A stretch of DNA of 64,000 nt from Halococcus qingdaonensis (GCF_024508235.1 NZ_CP101943.1:62001-126000), one strand, 5' to 3'; shown: positions 24,371 to 33,780, counted from the stretch's first letter. Translations and numbers: made by a program. The notes: generated from the letters alone by a model not told the origin.

Positions 24371-25795
24371 TCACCGCGCGTTCGCCGGACGGCTGCGCTG
24401 ACTCCCGCTCGCGAGCACGGCATCCAGTCGGTCGCGCGGGCCGACCTCGAACGCGGAGACGCGCCTGAGACGGGCGAGATCACGCCGGAACGACTCGAAC
24501 CGTCGGTAGCGCTCGTAGGCGTCCTCGAGATCGGCGAGCCCGCCCGGCTCGAACAGCGCCGTCGGCGTGAGGAAGACGAGCACGTGACCGTCGCCGCGCC
24601 GGGCGAGTTTGACCGTCTCGCGTAGCTCGGCACGGTTGCTGTCGTCGGTGAAGATCACCGTCCAGAGCGTCCCGGAGAGCTCGGAGCGGCTCGTCCGTGC
24701 GGTCTCGAACAGCGGATCGCCCGCGATCCGCTCGACGTACGTTGCCGTCGATTCGAGATACGGGGCGAGCGTTTGCTCGAAGTCGCTCCGACCGGTGAGC
24801 CCGCGGGCGGTGTGGCGCAGCGTGGCGGGCTCGTCGCGATCGTCGGCGCTCCCGGCGGTCGGATCGAGCGCACGGAGTCGGCGTTTGACGTCGTCGTAGC
24901 GGCCGGCGGTCGGTGGACGGCGATCGGTGATGCCGCCGTCGCCGACGGCGTAGTAGCCGAGCGGTTCGTCGAACCCGGCGACGCTGTCGACGAACGTCAG
25001 CGCGACCTCCCGCGCGTAGTCGAGTTTCGTCTCGCCGGTCGGTCCGTCAGCCATCGTCGTGCGATGATCGACGAGAAACGCCGTCGTCCGGTTGGTTTCG
25101 ACCTCGTACTCGCGGACGTGCGGCTCGTTCAGCCGTGCGGTCGCGTTCCAGTCGATGCGGTCGGCCGTGTCGCCGGGAACGTACTCACGGAGTTCGCCCG
25201 GATCGAGTCCGGTGTCCTGACGGCCGCTCTGCCGTCGCCCGTACGCTGCCATGAGCTGTTCGCCACCCTCGCCGACGTGGACGTTCCGCGGCCCCTCCGG
25301 TTCGACGACGATCGACGGCGTCGGCCCGCGCGATAGCTGCTCGACGAACAGCCCGTCGGCGTCTTCGAGCGTGAACGTCGGCTGAGGCAGGTCGTAGGAG
25401 CCGGCGACCGCCCAGGTGGCCGTCACCGTCGTGTCGGCCCGCTCGTCGCCGGGTGCGATGGTGAGCGTGCGTCCCTCGGCGTCCGTCCCCGTCGCGCTGA
25501 CCGGCAGCCCGATCTCGATATTGATCGCCAGCGGGGCGGGCCGGGCGAGCGACGCCGCGAGCGTGACCGGCGTCTCGGTGCCCGCGACCACTCGCTCCTG
25601 GGCGGGGAACTGCTCGACCGTCATCGTGTCGGTCGTTGCCGAGAGCGCCCGGACGAACAGATACTGGCGGCCGAGCAGCCACGCGCCGATGCTCGCCGCA
25701 CCGACCAACAGGGACGGGCGGGCGAACGCGACCGCGAGGACGGCGAGCAACAGCCCCGTCCCGGCGATCGTCCAGTAGCGGCGCGTGACCTGCAT
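24371..25795 (-). CDS. DUF58 domain protein, MoxR partner
   Basis: A 474-residue membrane-anchored protein. Two N-terminal helices (about 6-45) are followed by beta-rich sequence and the DUF58 signature GLDPGELREYVPGDTADRID, then WNATARLNEPHVREYEVE, and a VWA-like fold (AFLVDHRTTM). DUF58 proteins are encoded with MoxR ATPases. Here the MoxR operon (6120-8464, same strand) is separated by 16 kb of accessory genes, which suggests an insertion split one operon. The start MQVTRRYW at 25795 is chosen; the longer frame to 26164 has no homologous features. Confidence 0.85.
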   Translation of the reverse strand: MQVTRRYWTIAGTGLLLAVLAVAFARPSLLVGAASIGAWLLGRQYLFVRALSATTDTMTVEQFPAQERVVAGTETPVTLAASLARPAPLAINIEIGLPVSATGTDAEGRTLTIAPGDERADTTVTATWAVAGSYDLPQPTFTLEDADGLFVEQLSRGPTPSIVVEPEGPRNVHVGEGGEQLMAAYGRRQSGRQDTGLDPGELREYVPGDTADRIDWNATARLNEPHVREYEVETNRTTAFLVDHRTTMADGPTGETKLDYAREVALTFVDSVAGFDEPLGYYAVGDGGITDRRPPTAGRYDDVKRRLRALDPTAGSADDRDEPATLRHTARGLTGRSDFEQTLAPYLESTATYVERIAGDPLFETARTSRSELSGTLWTVIFTDDSNRAELRETVKLARRGDGHVLVFLTPTALFEPGGLADLEDAYERYRRFESFRRDLARLRRVSAFEVGPRDRLDAVLASGSQRSRPANAR

Positions 25796-26054
25796 GCCAC
25801 GAGGACGATCGGCCAGGTAGTTGAACTTACCCCATCGCCATCGCAAGTACCGCCGAACCACGACGTTCACGACGAAACGGCTACCGACGACACTGGCTAC
25901 GATAGGAGCTATCGGAACGATCCATCGTTCTGCGTGAAATCTTTCTGGCAGTTGAGAGATAAATCTTCTAGATCGGTTGTGGAGTTTCCGATAGCGATCA
26001 GACGGTTGGGGGTGGTCAGGGAACCTGGGACGTTCCGGATACTGCTCTGAGGGA

Positions 26055-26450
26055 CTACTGTGGACCAAAGTCCCGGACGGGGAGTAGTTCACGGAGACCG
26101 TCCGTATCGAAGTCAACGTCGGAGACGACGAGTTCCGTCCCTTCGGACCGAGCTGTCGCCGCAATCATGAGGTCGCGTGGTGACATGGGATCGCCGGATT
26201 CGAGAAGGCGATTTTGTATCCGAGCTGCTTCAAATGCGATCTCCTCGGAGAAGTCGAGAGCGGCGACTCGCCCGAAGTTCTCACGCGCCTCGACGAGGTC
26301 AGTCTCATCTGCCGAGAACACCTCACCAGCGAGGACTTCGTAAACACAGATGCTGGAGGTGACCAAGACCGGTTGCTCATCGACGAACTCGACGACTTCC
26401 TCGACGCCATCGAGGTAATCTATGATAACCGATGAGTCGAGAACGGTCAC
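26055..26450 (-). CDS. vapC: VapC-type PIN-domain ribonuclease toxin
   Basis: A 131-residue PIN domain protein. Metal-binding acidic residues are placed as expected: LDSSVIIDYLDG (Asp near the start), CVYEVLAGE (Glu about 39), MSPRDLMIAATA (Asp about 94) and VVSDVDFD. VapC toxins cleave specific RNAs such as initiator tRNA or rRNA. The ATG overlaps the antitoxin stop (ATGA), the standard vapBC layout. Confidence 0.9.
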   Translation of the reverse strand: MTVLDSSVIIDYLDGVEEVVEFVDEQPVLVTSSICVYEVLAGEVFSADETDLVEARENFGRVAALDFSEEIAFEAARIQNRLLESGDPMSPRDLMIAATARSEGTELVVSDVDFDTDGLRELLPVRDFGPQ

Positions 26451-26647
26451 TGCCCGTAGCTCTCCCGGGAACGCTTGATCGTTTCACGGGCCATCTCGGC
26501 CTTGCTCGTTCCCTTCCACACGCCAGCGTTCATCCCCGCCCCCTCGTTCGCCAGTCGGTCGAGGAACTCGTCCCAGTTCTCGTCTTCACGCTTCAGTCTC
26601 GCCAGCTTCTCCTTTGTTCTGTCAGAAACACGAATAGATGTGCTCAT
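26447..26647 (-). CDS. vapB: VapB-type antitoxin
   Basis: A 66-residue protein. The start STSIRVSDRTKEKLARLKRE is a ribbon-helix-helix DNA-binding segment, followed by DENWDEFLDRL and a C-terminal toxin-binding tail rich in Lys/Arg/Glu. The ATG at 26647 (MSTSIRV) is preferred; an ATG two codons upstream is possible. An AT-rich stretch (about 26655-26680) upstream could hold the operon promoter and operator. Confidence 0.85.
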   Translation of the reverse strand: MSTSIRVSDRTKEKLARLKREDENWDEFLDRLANEGAGMNAGVWKGTSKAEMARETIKRSRESYGQ

Positions 26648-26929
26648 GCGCATACGTTGTGTATGCAATCGGAAGTAGTTTGAGGGCCCGCTCACTGCTT
26701 GCTCGGTACGATGGGTTTGACGATCGTGACTGCTGTATGCACCCTCTGTGTCGTGCACACTAATTTCAACGAGACAACAACTCATGCTGTGAGATTTCTG
26801 CGAATCAGTGTGAATCACTATCGTCGATGTTCGCGTTCCTGTTCGCCGTCACGACAGTCGACGGTCGGCGTTCGGACGAACGGACGACGAAAGCAAGTCC
26901 TTTAGGTAGCCTTGGTGAAACCCGGGCGT

Positions 26930-28030
26930 ATGTCTGACGGGACGCTTCGGTTACTGCTGCCGCGCCCCCTTCGTCGGTTCCCCGCCGATCTCGCGGCGAT
27001 CGTTCTGCTCGTGCTCGCGACGGGGGTCGCCACGCTCGCGCCGGTCGTCAGCGAGACGCCGCTCCGGGTCGTGCTCGGGCTCGTCTTCGCGCTGTTCGCG
27101 CCCGGCTACGCGTTCATCGCCGCACTGTTTCCCGAACGCGGTCCCCGTGTCGAGGACACAGCGGCGACCGACGACGAGGAGAGCGAGCGCTCGGCGACGA
27201 CCCTCGACGAGTCCGTTCAGGAGGCCGCCGACGACCGTTCCGGACTGTCCGAGCGTGCCGATCCCCGCCGTGCGGGCAGCATCGACGGCATCGAGCGGGT
27301 GGCGCTGTCCTTTGGGCTCAGCATCGCGATCACGCCGCTGCTCGGGCTTCTGTTGAACTTCACCCCCTTCGGCATCCGGCTCGTCCCGATCGTGCTCTCG
27401 ATCGGCGGGTTCACACTGGCTGCCACTGTGGTTGCCGCGCTGCGTCGCCAGGCGCTCCCCGACAACGAGCGATTCCGCGTTCCGTACCGTTCCTGGATAG
27501 GATCGGCGCGGGCGGAACTGTTCGATCCCGAGACGCGCCTCGATGCCGTGTTGAACGTCGTGTTGGTCGTGAGCCTGCTGCTCGCGGTCAGCAGTGTCGG
27601 CTACGCCGTTCTGGTGCCCAAATCCGGCGAGAGCTTCAGCGAGTTCTACTTGCTCACCGAGAACGAATCCGGCGCGCTCGTCGCCGACGACTATCCACAG
27701 AACTTCACCGTCGGGGAGAGCCAGCCGCTCACCGTCGGGATCGGCAACCACGAACACGAGCAGGTCGACTACTCGGTCGTCGCCCAGCTCCAGCGCGTTT
27801 CGGTACAGAACAACTCGACGACCGTTCGCGAGCGCCGGGAGCTCGATCGGTTCAGCCGGTCGATCCCCGCGAACGGATCGGCCAACTGGACCCACGACGT
27901 GACGCCGACAATGACCGGCGATCGCCTCCGGCTCACCTATCTGCTCTATCGTGGCTCGCCGCCGGAGAGTCCGACTACCGAGAACGCCTACCGAGAGACG
28001 CATCTGTGGGTGAACGTCTCGTCGCGGTAG
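26930..28030 (+). CDS. DUF1616 membrane protein
   Basis: A 366-residue protein. Two N-terminal helices with the family motif LGLVFALFAPGYAFIAALFP lead to an acidic loop (EDTAATDDEESERSA), two more helices (about 125-180), one further helix (about 215-235), and an extracellular domain starting FSEFYLLTENESGALVADDYP that ends ETHLWVNVSS. DUF1616 proteins in archaea are found with envelope or glycosylation genes and often near MoxR/DUF58. The ATG at 26930 is preferred to a GTG six codons upstream. Confidence 0.83.
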   Translation: MSDGTLRLLLPRPLRRFPADLAAIVLLVLATGVATLAPVVSETPLRVVLGLVFALFAPGYAFIAALFPERGPRVEDTAATDDEESERSATTLDESVQEAADDRSGLSERADPRRAGSIDGIERVALSFGLSIAITPLLGLLLNFTPFGIRLVPIVLSIGGFTLAATVVAALRRQALPDNERFRVPYRSWIGSARAELFDPETRLDAVLNVVLVVSLLLAVSSVGYAVLVPKSGESFSEFYLLTENESGALVADDYPQNFTVGESQPLTVGIGNHEHEQVDYSVVAQLQRVSVQNNSTTVRERRELDRFSRSIPANGSANWTHDVTPTMTGDRLRLTYLLYRGSPPESPTTENAYRETHLWVNVSSR

Positions 28031-28138
28031 GGTCGTCGCGTCACTCTGGAGATCGGCTATTGTGCGTACGATCGTGTCCTCGGACGGGTATCGCTTGAGC
28101 CAACGAAACCCTAATGAAGCCTTCTGATAAGGAGTGAT

Positions 28139-29032
28139 ATGCACGAGACCGGTCGCCGGACTTCACGGCGAACATATCTGAAGCGGCTCGGTGCCGTCAC
28201 TGCGGTCGCCAGCACTGCTGGCTGTGTCGGCGGGCTCGGTGGCGGTGGCTCCGATTCCATGACGATCGTTCCGGGGACCGCTCCCGGATTCCCTCCGTTC
28301 GAGACGAAACAGGGCGGCGAGATCGTCGGCTTCGATATCGATCTCCTCTCGGCGGTGGTCTCGAACACCGATTACGAGCTCGAAGGCTGGAAGGACTTCG
28401 AGTTCAGCTCGCTCACTCCGGCGCTCAAAAACGACAAGATCGACGTCATCGCGGCCGCGATGACGATCAACGAGAAGCGCGACGAATCGATCGACTTCAC
28501 GAACCCCTACTACAGCGCCGATCAGGCGGTTCTCGTTCGGAAAGGAGCCAGCTCGCCGCCGTCGGAATTTGCTGGGCTCGCGGGACGGACCGTCGGCGTG
28601 CAGGAGGGGACGACGGGCGCGAGCGTCGTCGAGAAACAGCTCGTCAAACCGGGGAAGATCGCCCAATCGAAGTTCAACACCTACGGCAACTACGTGCTCG
28701 CGGTCGAGGATCTGGTCAACCGCAACCTCGATGCCGTAGTGCTCGACACCCCGGTCGCCCGTACGTTCGTCGACCGGCGAGCGGTAACGATCGCGGCGAC
28801 CTACGAAACCGGCGAGAAATACGGCTTCGGCGTGCGGACCGACGCCGATGACCTCACGAAGGCGCTGAACGACGGGCTCGAACAGGTCAGAAACGGCAGC
28901 AAGTACGAGGAGATCCGTGACGAGTGGTTCGCCGGTGGCGGCTCGGGCGGCAACGCGAGCGCCGGCAACGGAACCGGCGGCAACGCAAGCGCCGGGGCCA
29001 CGAGCAACGGATCCACGACGTCCTCCAGCTGA
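28139..29032 (+). CDS. Polar amino-acid ABC transporter binding lipoprotein
   Basis: A 297-residue family 3 solute-binding protein. The Tat signal with RRTYLKRLG ends in a lipobox (STAGC) at about residue 29, so it is anchored by lipid. The mature part shows PGFPPFETK, GFDIDLLSAV, MTINEKRDESIDFTNPYY and VGVQEGTTG, all typical of glutamine/arginine-type binding proteins. A Gly/Asn/Ser-rich tail (about 262-297) is an unusual low-complexity extension. It is first in a four-gene operon with two permeases and an ATPase. Confidence 0.9.
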   Translation: MHETGRRTSRRTYLKRLGAVTAVASTAGCVGGLGGGGSDSMTIVPGTAPGFPPFETKQGGEIVGFDIDLLSAVVSNTDYELEGWKDFEFSSLTPALKNDKIDVIAAAMTINEKRDESIDFTNPYYSADQAVLVRKGASSPPSEFAGLAGRTVGVQEGTTGASVVEKQLVKPGKIAQSKFNTYGNYVLAVEDLVNRNLDAVVLDTPVARTFVDRRAVTIAATYETGEKYGFGVRTDADDLTKALNDGLEQVRNGSKYEEIRDEWFAGGGSGGNASAGNGTGGNASAGATSNGSTTSSS

Positions 29033-29033
29033 G

Positions 29034-29825
29034 ATGCTCCCCGGAACCGGTATCGCCGGCGCTGTCGCGGTCGGCAGTCTCGAGCTCTCGATACGGACGA
29101 TCGCACAGCTCGGTAGCGACACCTGTGGGAGCCTCCCGCCGGACGTGGCGTTCGTCTGTGAGAACGCCGGCTATCTCGCCGGCGGACTGGTGTTGACGAT
29201 CGCCCTCACGATCGCGAGCCTGCTGGTCGGGCTGGTGGCGGGCTTTCCGGCGGGCGCGATCGAGGTGTACGGCGGCCGCTATGCGTCACTCGCCGTCGAG
29301 GCCGTCGGCACGGTGTTCCGCGGGACGCCGATCGTGGTAATCTTGATCTTCGCGTATTTCGTCGTCCCGATCACCGACTGGTTCCCGGTCCAGCGAGTGC
29401 TGCCCGTCGGCGGCGCGTTCGTCGCCGCGGTCGTCGGGCTCGGGCTGCGAAGCGCCGCCTACCAGTCACAGCTGTTTCGCGGCACCCTCCAGAGCGTCGA
29501 CGAGGGTCAGATGGAGGCCGCACGCGCCGTCGGGCTCTCGAAACTCGGCGCGATCCGCCACGTGATCGTCCCACAGGCGCTCCGGCGGTCGGTGCCCGGG
29601 TTCCAAAACGAGTTCACGATCGTGCTGAAGGACACGAGTGTCGCGATCGCGATCGGCCTCGCCGAACTGTTCACCCGGAGTCAGGATCTGTTCGTCCAGC
29701 GGACGACCGCGGTGACGGAGGTCATCCTCCTCATCAGCGCCGTCTACTTCGTCATGACCTTCGGAACGAATCGCGCTCTCGAATATCTCAACGACTACTA
29801 CGCGATCCCCGGTGAGTCGACGTGA
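29034..29825 (+). CDS. Polar amino-acid ABC transporter permease 1
   Basis: A 263-residue permease (His/Glu/Gln/Arg type). Helices flank the EAA-type loop in ARAVGLSKLGAIRHVIVPQA, and VFRGTPIVVILIFAYF is the conserved RGTP segment. The ATG is 1 base after the binding-protein stop. The N-terminal 60 residues with DTCGSLPPDVAFVCENAGY are longer than usual and include two Cys that may lie outside the membrane. Confidence 0.9.
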   Translation: MLPGTGIAGAVAVGSLELSIRTIAQLGSDTCGSLPPDVAFVCENAGYLAGGLVLTIALTIASLLVGLVAGFPAGAIEVYGGRYASLAVEAVGTVFRGTPIVVILIFAYFVVPITDWFPVQRVLPVGGAFVAAVVGLGLRSAAYQSQLFRGTLQSVDEGQMEAARAVGLSKLGAIRHVIVPQALRRSVPGFQNEFTIVLKDTSVAIAIGLAELFTRSQDLFVQRTTAVTEVILLISAVYFVMTFGTNRALEYLNDYYAIPGEST

Positions 29826-29870
29826 CCGTCCGATCCGATCGATCGTCGCGATCGCTGCATCAGAGCATCC

Positions 29871-30629
29871 ATGAGTGACCACGACCCCCTGTTGACAGTC
29901 GAATCGGTCTCGAAACGCTACGGCGACGAGCGCGTTCTGAACGACGTGAGCTTCACGATGGATCGTGGCGACGTCACGGTGATGATGGGGCCGAGCGGCA
30001 GCGGGAAGTCCACGCTGTTGCGCTGTGTCAACCGGCTCACCGACGTCGACGGCGGCGAGATCAGACTCGGCGATCACCGCGTGACCGATCCCGGCATCGA
30101 TGTCGACGCGCTCCGACGGGACGTCGGGATGGTGTTTCAGGACATCAACCTCTTCACCCATCTCACGGCGCTGAAAAACGTCACGCTGGGGCTGCGGGAA
30201 GTCCGCGGCTTCTCAAAGGACGATGCCCGCGAGGCAGCGACCGACCAGCTCGAACGCGTCGGGCTCGGCGATCAGCTCGACTCCTATCCGGGCGAGCTCT
30301 CGGGTGGACAGAAACAGCGCGTCGGGATCGCCCGTGCGCTCGCGATGGAGCCCGACCTGCTCCTCTTCGACGAGCCCACGAGCGCGCTCGATCCCGAACT
30401 CGTCGGCGAGGTCACGGCCGTGATGGCTGACCTCGCCGCCGAGGGGATGACGATGCTCGTCGTGACCCACGAGAAAGGGTTCGCCCGCGAGGCCGCGACC
30501 GACGCCCTCTTTCTCGATGCGGGATCGATCGCCGAACGCGGCCCGCCCGCACAGCTGTTCGAGAACCCCGAAAACGAACGCACCGCCGAGTTCCTCGATC
30601 GCGTCAGCACGGTCTCGGGTGAGCGATGA
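29871..30629 (+). CDS. Polar amino-acid ABC transporter ATPase
   Basis: A 252-residue ABC ATPase of the GlnQ/ArtP type. Walker A is GPSGSGKST, the Q loop VFQDINLFTHLT, the signature LSGGQKQRVGIARAL, Walker B LLLFDEPTSALD, and the switch His in VVTHEKGFAREA. It drives import through the permeases on both sides. The start MSDHDPLL follows a 45-base gap; the end overlaps the next permease by 4 bases. Confidence 0.93.
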   Translation: MSDHDPLLTVESVSKRYGDERVLNDVSFTMDRGDVTVMMGPSGSGKSTLLRCVNRLTDVDGGEIRLGDHRVTDPGIDVDALRRDVGMVFQDINLFTHLTALKNVTLGLREVRGFSKDDAREAATDQLERVGLGDQLDSYPGELSGGQKQRVGIARALAMEPDLLLFDEPTSALDPELVGEVTAVMADLAAEGMTMLVVTHEKGFAREAATDALFLDAGSIAERGPPAQLFENPENERTAEFLDRVSTVSGER

Positions 30630-31528
30630 GCAAGACCGGGGCCACGCGGACGACCGCCGACACCGGCAGAGTCGTCTCGGGCTCGCTCGGCCGCTGGCTC
30701 ACGATCGCCGGCGGTGTACTGTTCTGGGGCTGGCTTCTCGCCCGCTGGCTGAACAACTGGTTCCTCCCGGCCGGCGTCGGCGTCCCACCGGGTGAGTCGT
30801 TTCTCGATCCCGCAGCGGTCGCCCCGATCTCCGATTCGCTCGCGTTTGCGGTGGAGTACCTCCCACAGCTCGCCGACGCCGCGTGGCTGACCGTGGTGTT
30901 GACCGTCGTGAGCATCGCGCTCGGGTTCGTGCTCGCGGTGCCGGTCAGCGTCGCGCGCGTCTACGGCACCTATTCGAGCACCCTCTCGCTCGCGTTCACC
31001 GAGCTCATTCGGGGGACGCCGCTGCTCGCCCAGCTGTTCGTGCTCTACTACGCGCTGAATCTCTCGACGCTGTTCCGTGGGCTCCCCGACGGTGGCGTAC
31101 TCCCTTCGCCGGTGGTGTACGTCGCGATCATCGGTTTCACGATCAACAGCGTCGCCTATCAGGCCGAATACATCCGATCGGCACTGCTGTCGGTCGATCG
31201 CGAGCAGCTGACTGCGGCCCGTGCGATCGGGCTCTCGGAGCGCCAGGGCATTCGCCACGTCGTCTTGCCACAGGCGCTGCGATTCGCCATCCCCGGCTGG
31301 TCGAACGAGCTGGTCTATCTCATCAAATACTCCTCGCTGGCGGCGTTCATCACCGTCCCCGAACTGTTCAACGTCGCCCGCTCGATCGCCGCCGACAACT
31401 TCGCGTACACCGGGATCTTCGCGCTGGTCGCCGTGCTGTATCTCGGGCTCGTGATCTCGGCGTCGAAGCTGATGGCCGGCGTCGAGCGGCGGGTCGCGAT
31501 CCCTGGCCTCGGCAGCACGAGCCGGTAG
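30626..31528 (+). CDS. Polar amino-acid ABC transporter permease 2
   Basis: A 300-residue permease. IRGTPLLAQLFVLYY and the EAA-type loop ARAIGLSERQGIRHVVLPQA are typical of the same family as permease 1, so a heterodimeric channel is likely. The ATG overlaps the ATPase stop. A long periplasm-facing segment (about 45-80, FLPAGVGVPPGESFLDPAAV) separates the first helix from the core, as in other archaeal members. Confidence 0.9.
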   Translation: MSKTGATRTTADTGRVVSGSLGRWLTIAGGVLFWGWLLARWLNNWFLPAGVGVPPGESFLDPAAVAPISDSLAFAVEYLPQLADAAWLTVVLTVVSIALGFVLAVPVSVARVYGTYSSTLSLAFTELIRGTPLLAQLFVLYYALNLSTLFRGLPDGGVLPSPVVYVAIIGFTINSVAYQAEYIRSALLSVDREQLTAARAIGLSERQGIRHVVLPQALRFAIPGWSNELVYLIKYSSLAAFITVPELFNVARSIAADNFAYTGIFALVAVLYLGLVISASKLMAGVERRVAIPGLGSTSR

Positions 31529-31722
31529 CGCGACGACCGTCGATCTACTGGCCGGAGCAGCGATCGAGTCGAGTCGAACGGCGTTCGCCGCGGCGTCGGC
31601 GATGTCATCCCGTGGCGTTCGCTGCTTCTTTGAGAGTCGATCGAGCCATTCGCAAATCTTGCCCGATCACACCGATCGAGGGACAAAGCATTCATCCCCC
31701 TACATCGAAGCCCGACTTACGC

Positions 31723-32835
31723 ATGCACTACCGCTCCCTGCTCGTCGGCCTGGTGGTCGTCTCGATGCTGCTGGCCGGCTGTAGTTTCCTCTCGCAAGGG
31801 CCGGGCGAATCGACGACCACGGTCTCGACGATGAACGACACGGCCACGCCGGCGGACGCCACGACCACGGCGGCAACGGCGACCGCGACGACCACCAACG
31901 AGACGGCGTCACCGACCGCCTCAGCAGCGGTAACGACGACTGAGACCGCGACGGCCTCTCCGACGCCGACAGCAACCTCAACCCCGACGCCGACAGCCAC
32001 ACCAACACCGACGCCAACGGCGACCGAGACAGCAACACCAACCCCGACCGAAACGGCAACTCCAACGCCGACCGAAACGCCGACACCGACGCCCACGGCG
32101 ACGCCAACCGAGACGCCTACGGCGACACCAACCGCGACACCGACCGAGACGGAATCGTCGGGTGAGAACTGGCGTAACGTGACGATCGTCGCGGCCGGTT
32201 CGGGCGAATCCTACTACCGGATGTACGCCGGCAGTGGCCCCGATATCGAACTGGGAAGTGAAGCCGACACCGAAGCGTCGGTCGCCTACGAAGACCGCGT
32301 GGTCCTCGACGATCCGTACTACGCGGAAGGGTTCGTCGGCGATGGTGGCGTCGATAGCTACCGGTACTGGCCGACCGTCGAGGACAGACCCTCCCTCACC
32401 TTCGTCAACGATGGTGACGTGACGCTGAAGGTGTATCTCGATGGTGAACTGCACAAGACCGTCCAGCCGGGCGAGGGGACGGGCGACGAGCGTGTCGATC
32501 CCGACGCACCGCCGGAGGGCGAGCATCTCATCAGAGTCGAGGCGGTCGGTGATGGCCAATCCGAGTACACCCTCACGGCAGGGGCTGGCGGCACGGAATC
32601 GTTCTACTACGAGGCACAGGCCAACCCCGGCACTACGGCTGACAATCCCGATTACACGGGCTACGTCTCAGGCGCGTACGGATTCGTCGGTGATGGCGGC
32701 GTCGATTCGTACTCGACGAACGGTGACCTTTCGAGCGTCGACAACCAGGGTTCGGCAACGTTGAAGGTCTACCAAGACGGCGAACTCTGGGCGACCGTCG
32801 ACCCCGGCGAGACGATCGAGCAATCGAACGAGTGA
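31723..32835 (+). CDS. Thr/Pro-rich surface lipoprotein
   Basis: A 370-residue predicted lipoprotein. The signal peptide ends in the lipobox LLAGC (about 17-21). Residues ~30-145 are almost only Thr, Pro, Ala, Glu and Ser in TPTPTAT/TPTET-type repeats, a likely O-glycosylated stalk. The folded C-terminal part (about 150-370) contains two related modules, each with EGFVGDGGVDSY-like sequence and VTLKVYLDGEL / ATLKVYQDGEL, suggesting an internal duplication. The function is unknown; a surface binding role is possible. Confidence 0.78.
   Translation: MHYRSLLVGLVVVSMLLAGCSFLSQGPGESTTTVSTMNDTATPADATTTAATATATTTNETASPTASAAVTTTETATASPTPTATSTPTPTATPTPTPTATETATPTPTETATPTPTETPTPTPTATPTETPTATPTATPTETESSGENWRNVTIVAAGSGESYYRMYAGSGPDIELGSEADTEASVAYEDRVVLDDPYYAEGFVGDGGVDSYRYWPTVEDRPSLTFVNDGDVTLKVYLDGELHKTVQPGEGTGDERVDPDAPPEGEHLIRVEAVGDGQSEYTLTAGAGGTESFYYEAQANPGTTADNPDYTGYVSGAYGFVGDGGVDSYSTNGDLSSVDNQGSATLKVYQDGELWATVDPGETIEQSNE
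31960..32155 (+). repeat. Low-complexity ACxCCx repeat coding TPT stalk
   Basis: About 195 bases of degenerate hexamer-like repeats (accccgacgccg-type) inside the lipoprotein gene encode alternating Thr and Pro. Such tracts can change in length by slippage, so stalk length may vary between strains. Confidence 0.7.
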
Positions 32836-32857
32836 TCGAGCAGTAGCGGCGAGTTCG

Positions 32858-32980
32858 TTACCGCGAGCGCGACACCCGCTCGAAGGTACCCCGGAGATCG
32901 ACCCGCCACAGCCGCGCCAGTGTAGGCACGCCGATCGCAATGCCCGCCGCGAGTCCGGCGAGGAAGACTAGTTCGTCCAT
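32858..32980 (-). CDS. 40-residue single-helix membrane microprotein
   Basis: ATG at 32980. The protein begins MDELVFLAGLAAGIAIGVPT, one transmembrane helix, then a basic tail (LARLWRVDLRGTFERVSRSR). The charged ends and codon use look genuine, and it fills an otherwise empty gap between the lipoprotein and the next gene. The function is unknown. Confidence 0.45.
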   Translation of the reverse strand: MDELVFLAGLAAGIAIGVPTLARLWRVDLRGTFERVSRSR

Positions 32981-33160
32981 GTGCGCTCTTCGCTCGTCAT
33001 CACTAAAGAACTGAGCCATGGAGAGTGAAAGTGGAATCGTCCGCCCGGGCCGACGTGGTGGCTGTGGATCGATATCCGGCTACATTTCTCGTCGATAACG
33101 ACACGTATTCACCGGTCGGGGACGTCCGATCGATAGCGCCACTACTGCGGCGACATTCCC

Positions 33161-33355
33161 ATGAGAGATTTTTACAAGAAGCTGATGAAGATGAGTCTCG
33201 AGGACGCACAGGAGATCGCCCGCGACTACGAAAGCGATGCGGTCGACGAGATGGCGATGCAGCTGTATCAGACACGCGTCCAGCACTGGCAGATGAAATC
33301 GATGGAGAGCCAACAGTTAGACTTCCCGGACGATCCAACCACGATGTACGATTGA
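33161..33355 (+). CDS. Small acidic helical protein, unknown
   Basis: A 64-residue protein of mostly helical, charged sequence (KKLMKMSLEDAQEIARDYES, then DEMAMQLYQTRVQHWQMKSM) and an acidic C-terminus DFPDDPTTMYD. There is no Cys, signal peptide or membrane segment. It stands alone, and I do not recognise a family. Confidence 0.55.
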   Translation: MRDFYKKLMKMSLEDAQEIARDYESDAVDEMAMQLYQTRVQHWQMKSMESQQLDFPDDPTTMYD

Positions 33356-33393
33356 ACCGGGTCCTCGGGGTTGCGCCTCACTGCTCGTCGTGA

Positions 33394-33780
33394 TTACTCG
33401 CTCCCGATACCGACGTTCTTGATCGAAACCGTCGACTCCTCGATCGTGACACTGAGCTCGTTGAGCCCGATCTCGGTGTCGTTGATCGTCATCGTCAGTC
33501 CGTCGAGTGTGATCGTGCGCTCGGCAACCGAGTAGGTGCGCTCGTCGATACGCATCTCGGGGAGACCATCGCTGGTGATCCGGATGTCCTCGAGAGTCAG
33601 ATCGAGCCCGTCGATGGTGACATCACTCTCACCCTCACCCGTATGCTCGGAGTGGACGTTCGCGGCTCCAGTATCGGACGGGCCGGTGTCGGCGAGTACC
33701 GTTGCTGTGCCGGCACTCACGACTAGGACGCTGACAAGCAGGGCCACTGCGCCCCGCCGGAGGAGTGTCGAATTCTTCAT
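33394..33780 (-). CDS. Secreted beta-repeat protein, unknown
   Basis: 128 residues. A basic start and hydrophobic stretch (RRGAVALLVSVLVVSAGTAT) form a signal peptide. The mature part is a series of short strands of similar pattern (VTIDGLDLTLEDIRI, RTITLDGLTMTINDTEIGL, ELSVTIEESTVSIKNVGI), which suggests a beta-solenoid-like fold. It is exported by Sec. No catalytic residues are obvious. Confidence 0.65.
   Translation of the reverse strand: MKNSTLLRRGAVALLVSVLVVSAGTATVLADTGPSDTGAANVHSEHTGEGESDVTIDGLDLTLEDIRITSDGLPEMRIDERTYSVAERTITLDGLTMTINDTEIGLNELSVTIEESTVSIKNVGIGSE

Noticed and set aside
25796-26164. An N-terminal extension of DUF58 by 123 codons
   Set aside because: The extension is Ser/Arg-rich and unlike DUF58 proteins; the ATG at 25795 gives a normal membrane anchor start.
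31960-32155. The regular repeats as a CRISPR array
   Set aside because: They are short hexamer-like coding repeats for Thr-Pro without spacers, in frame within the lipoprotein gene.
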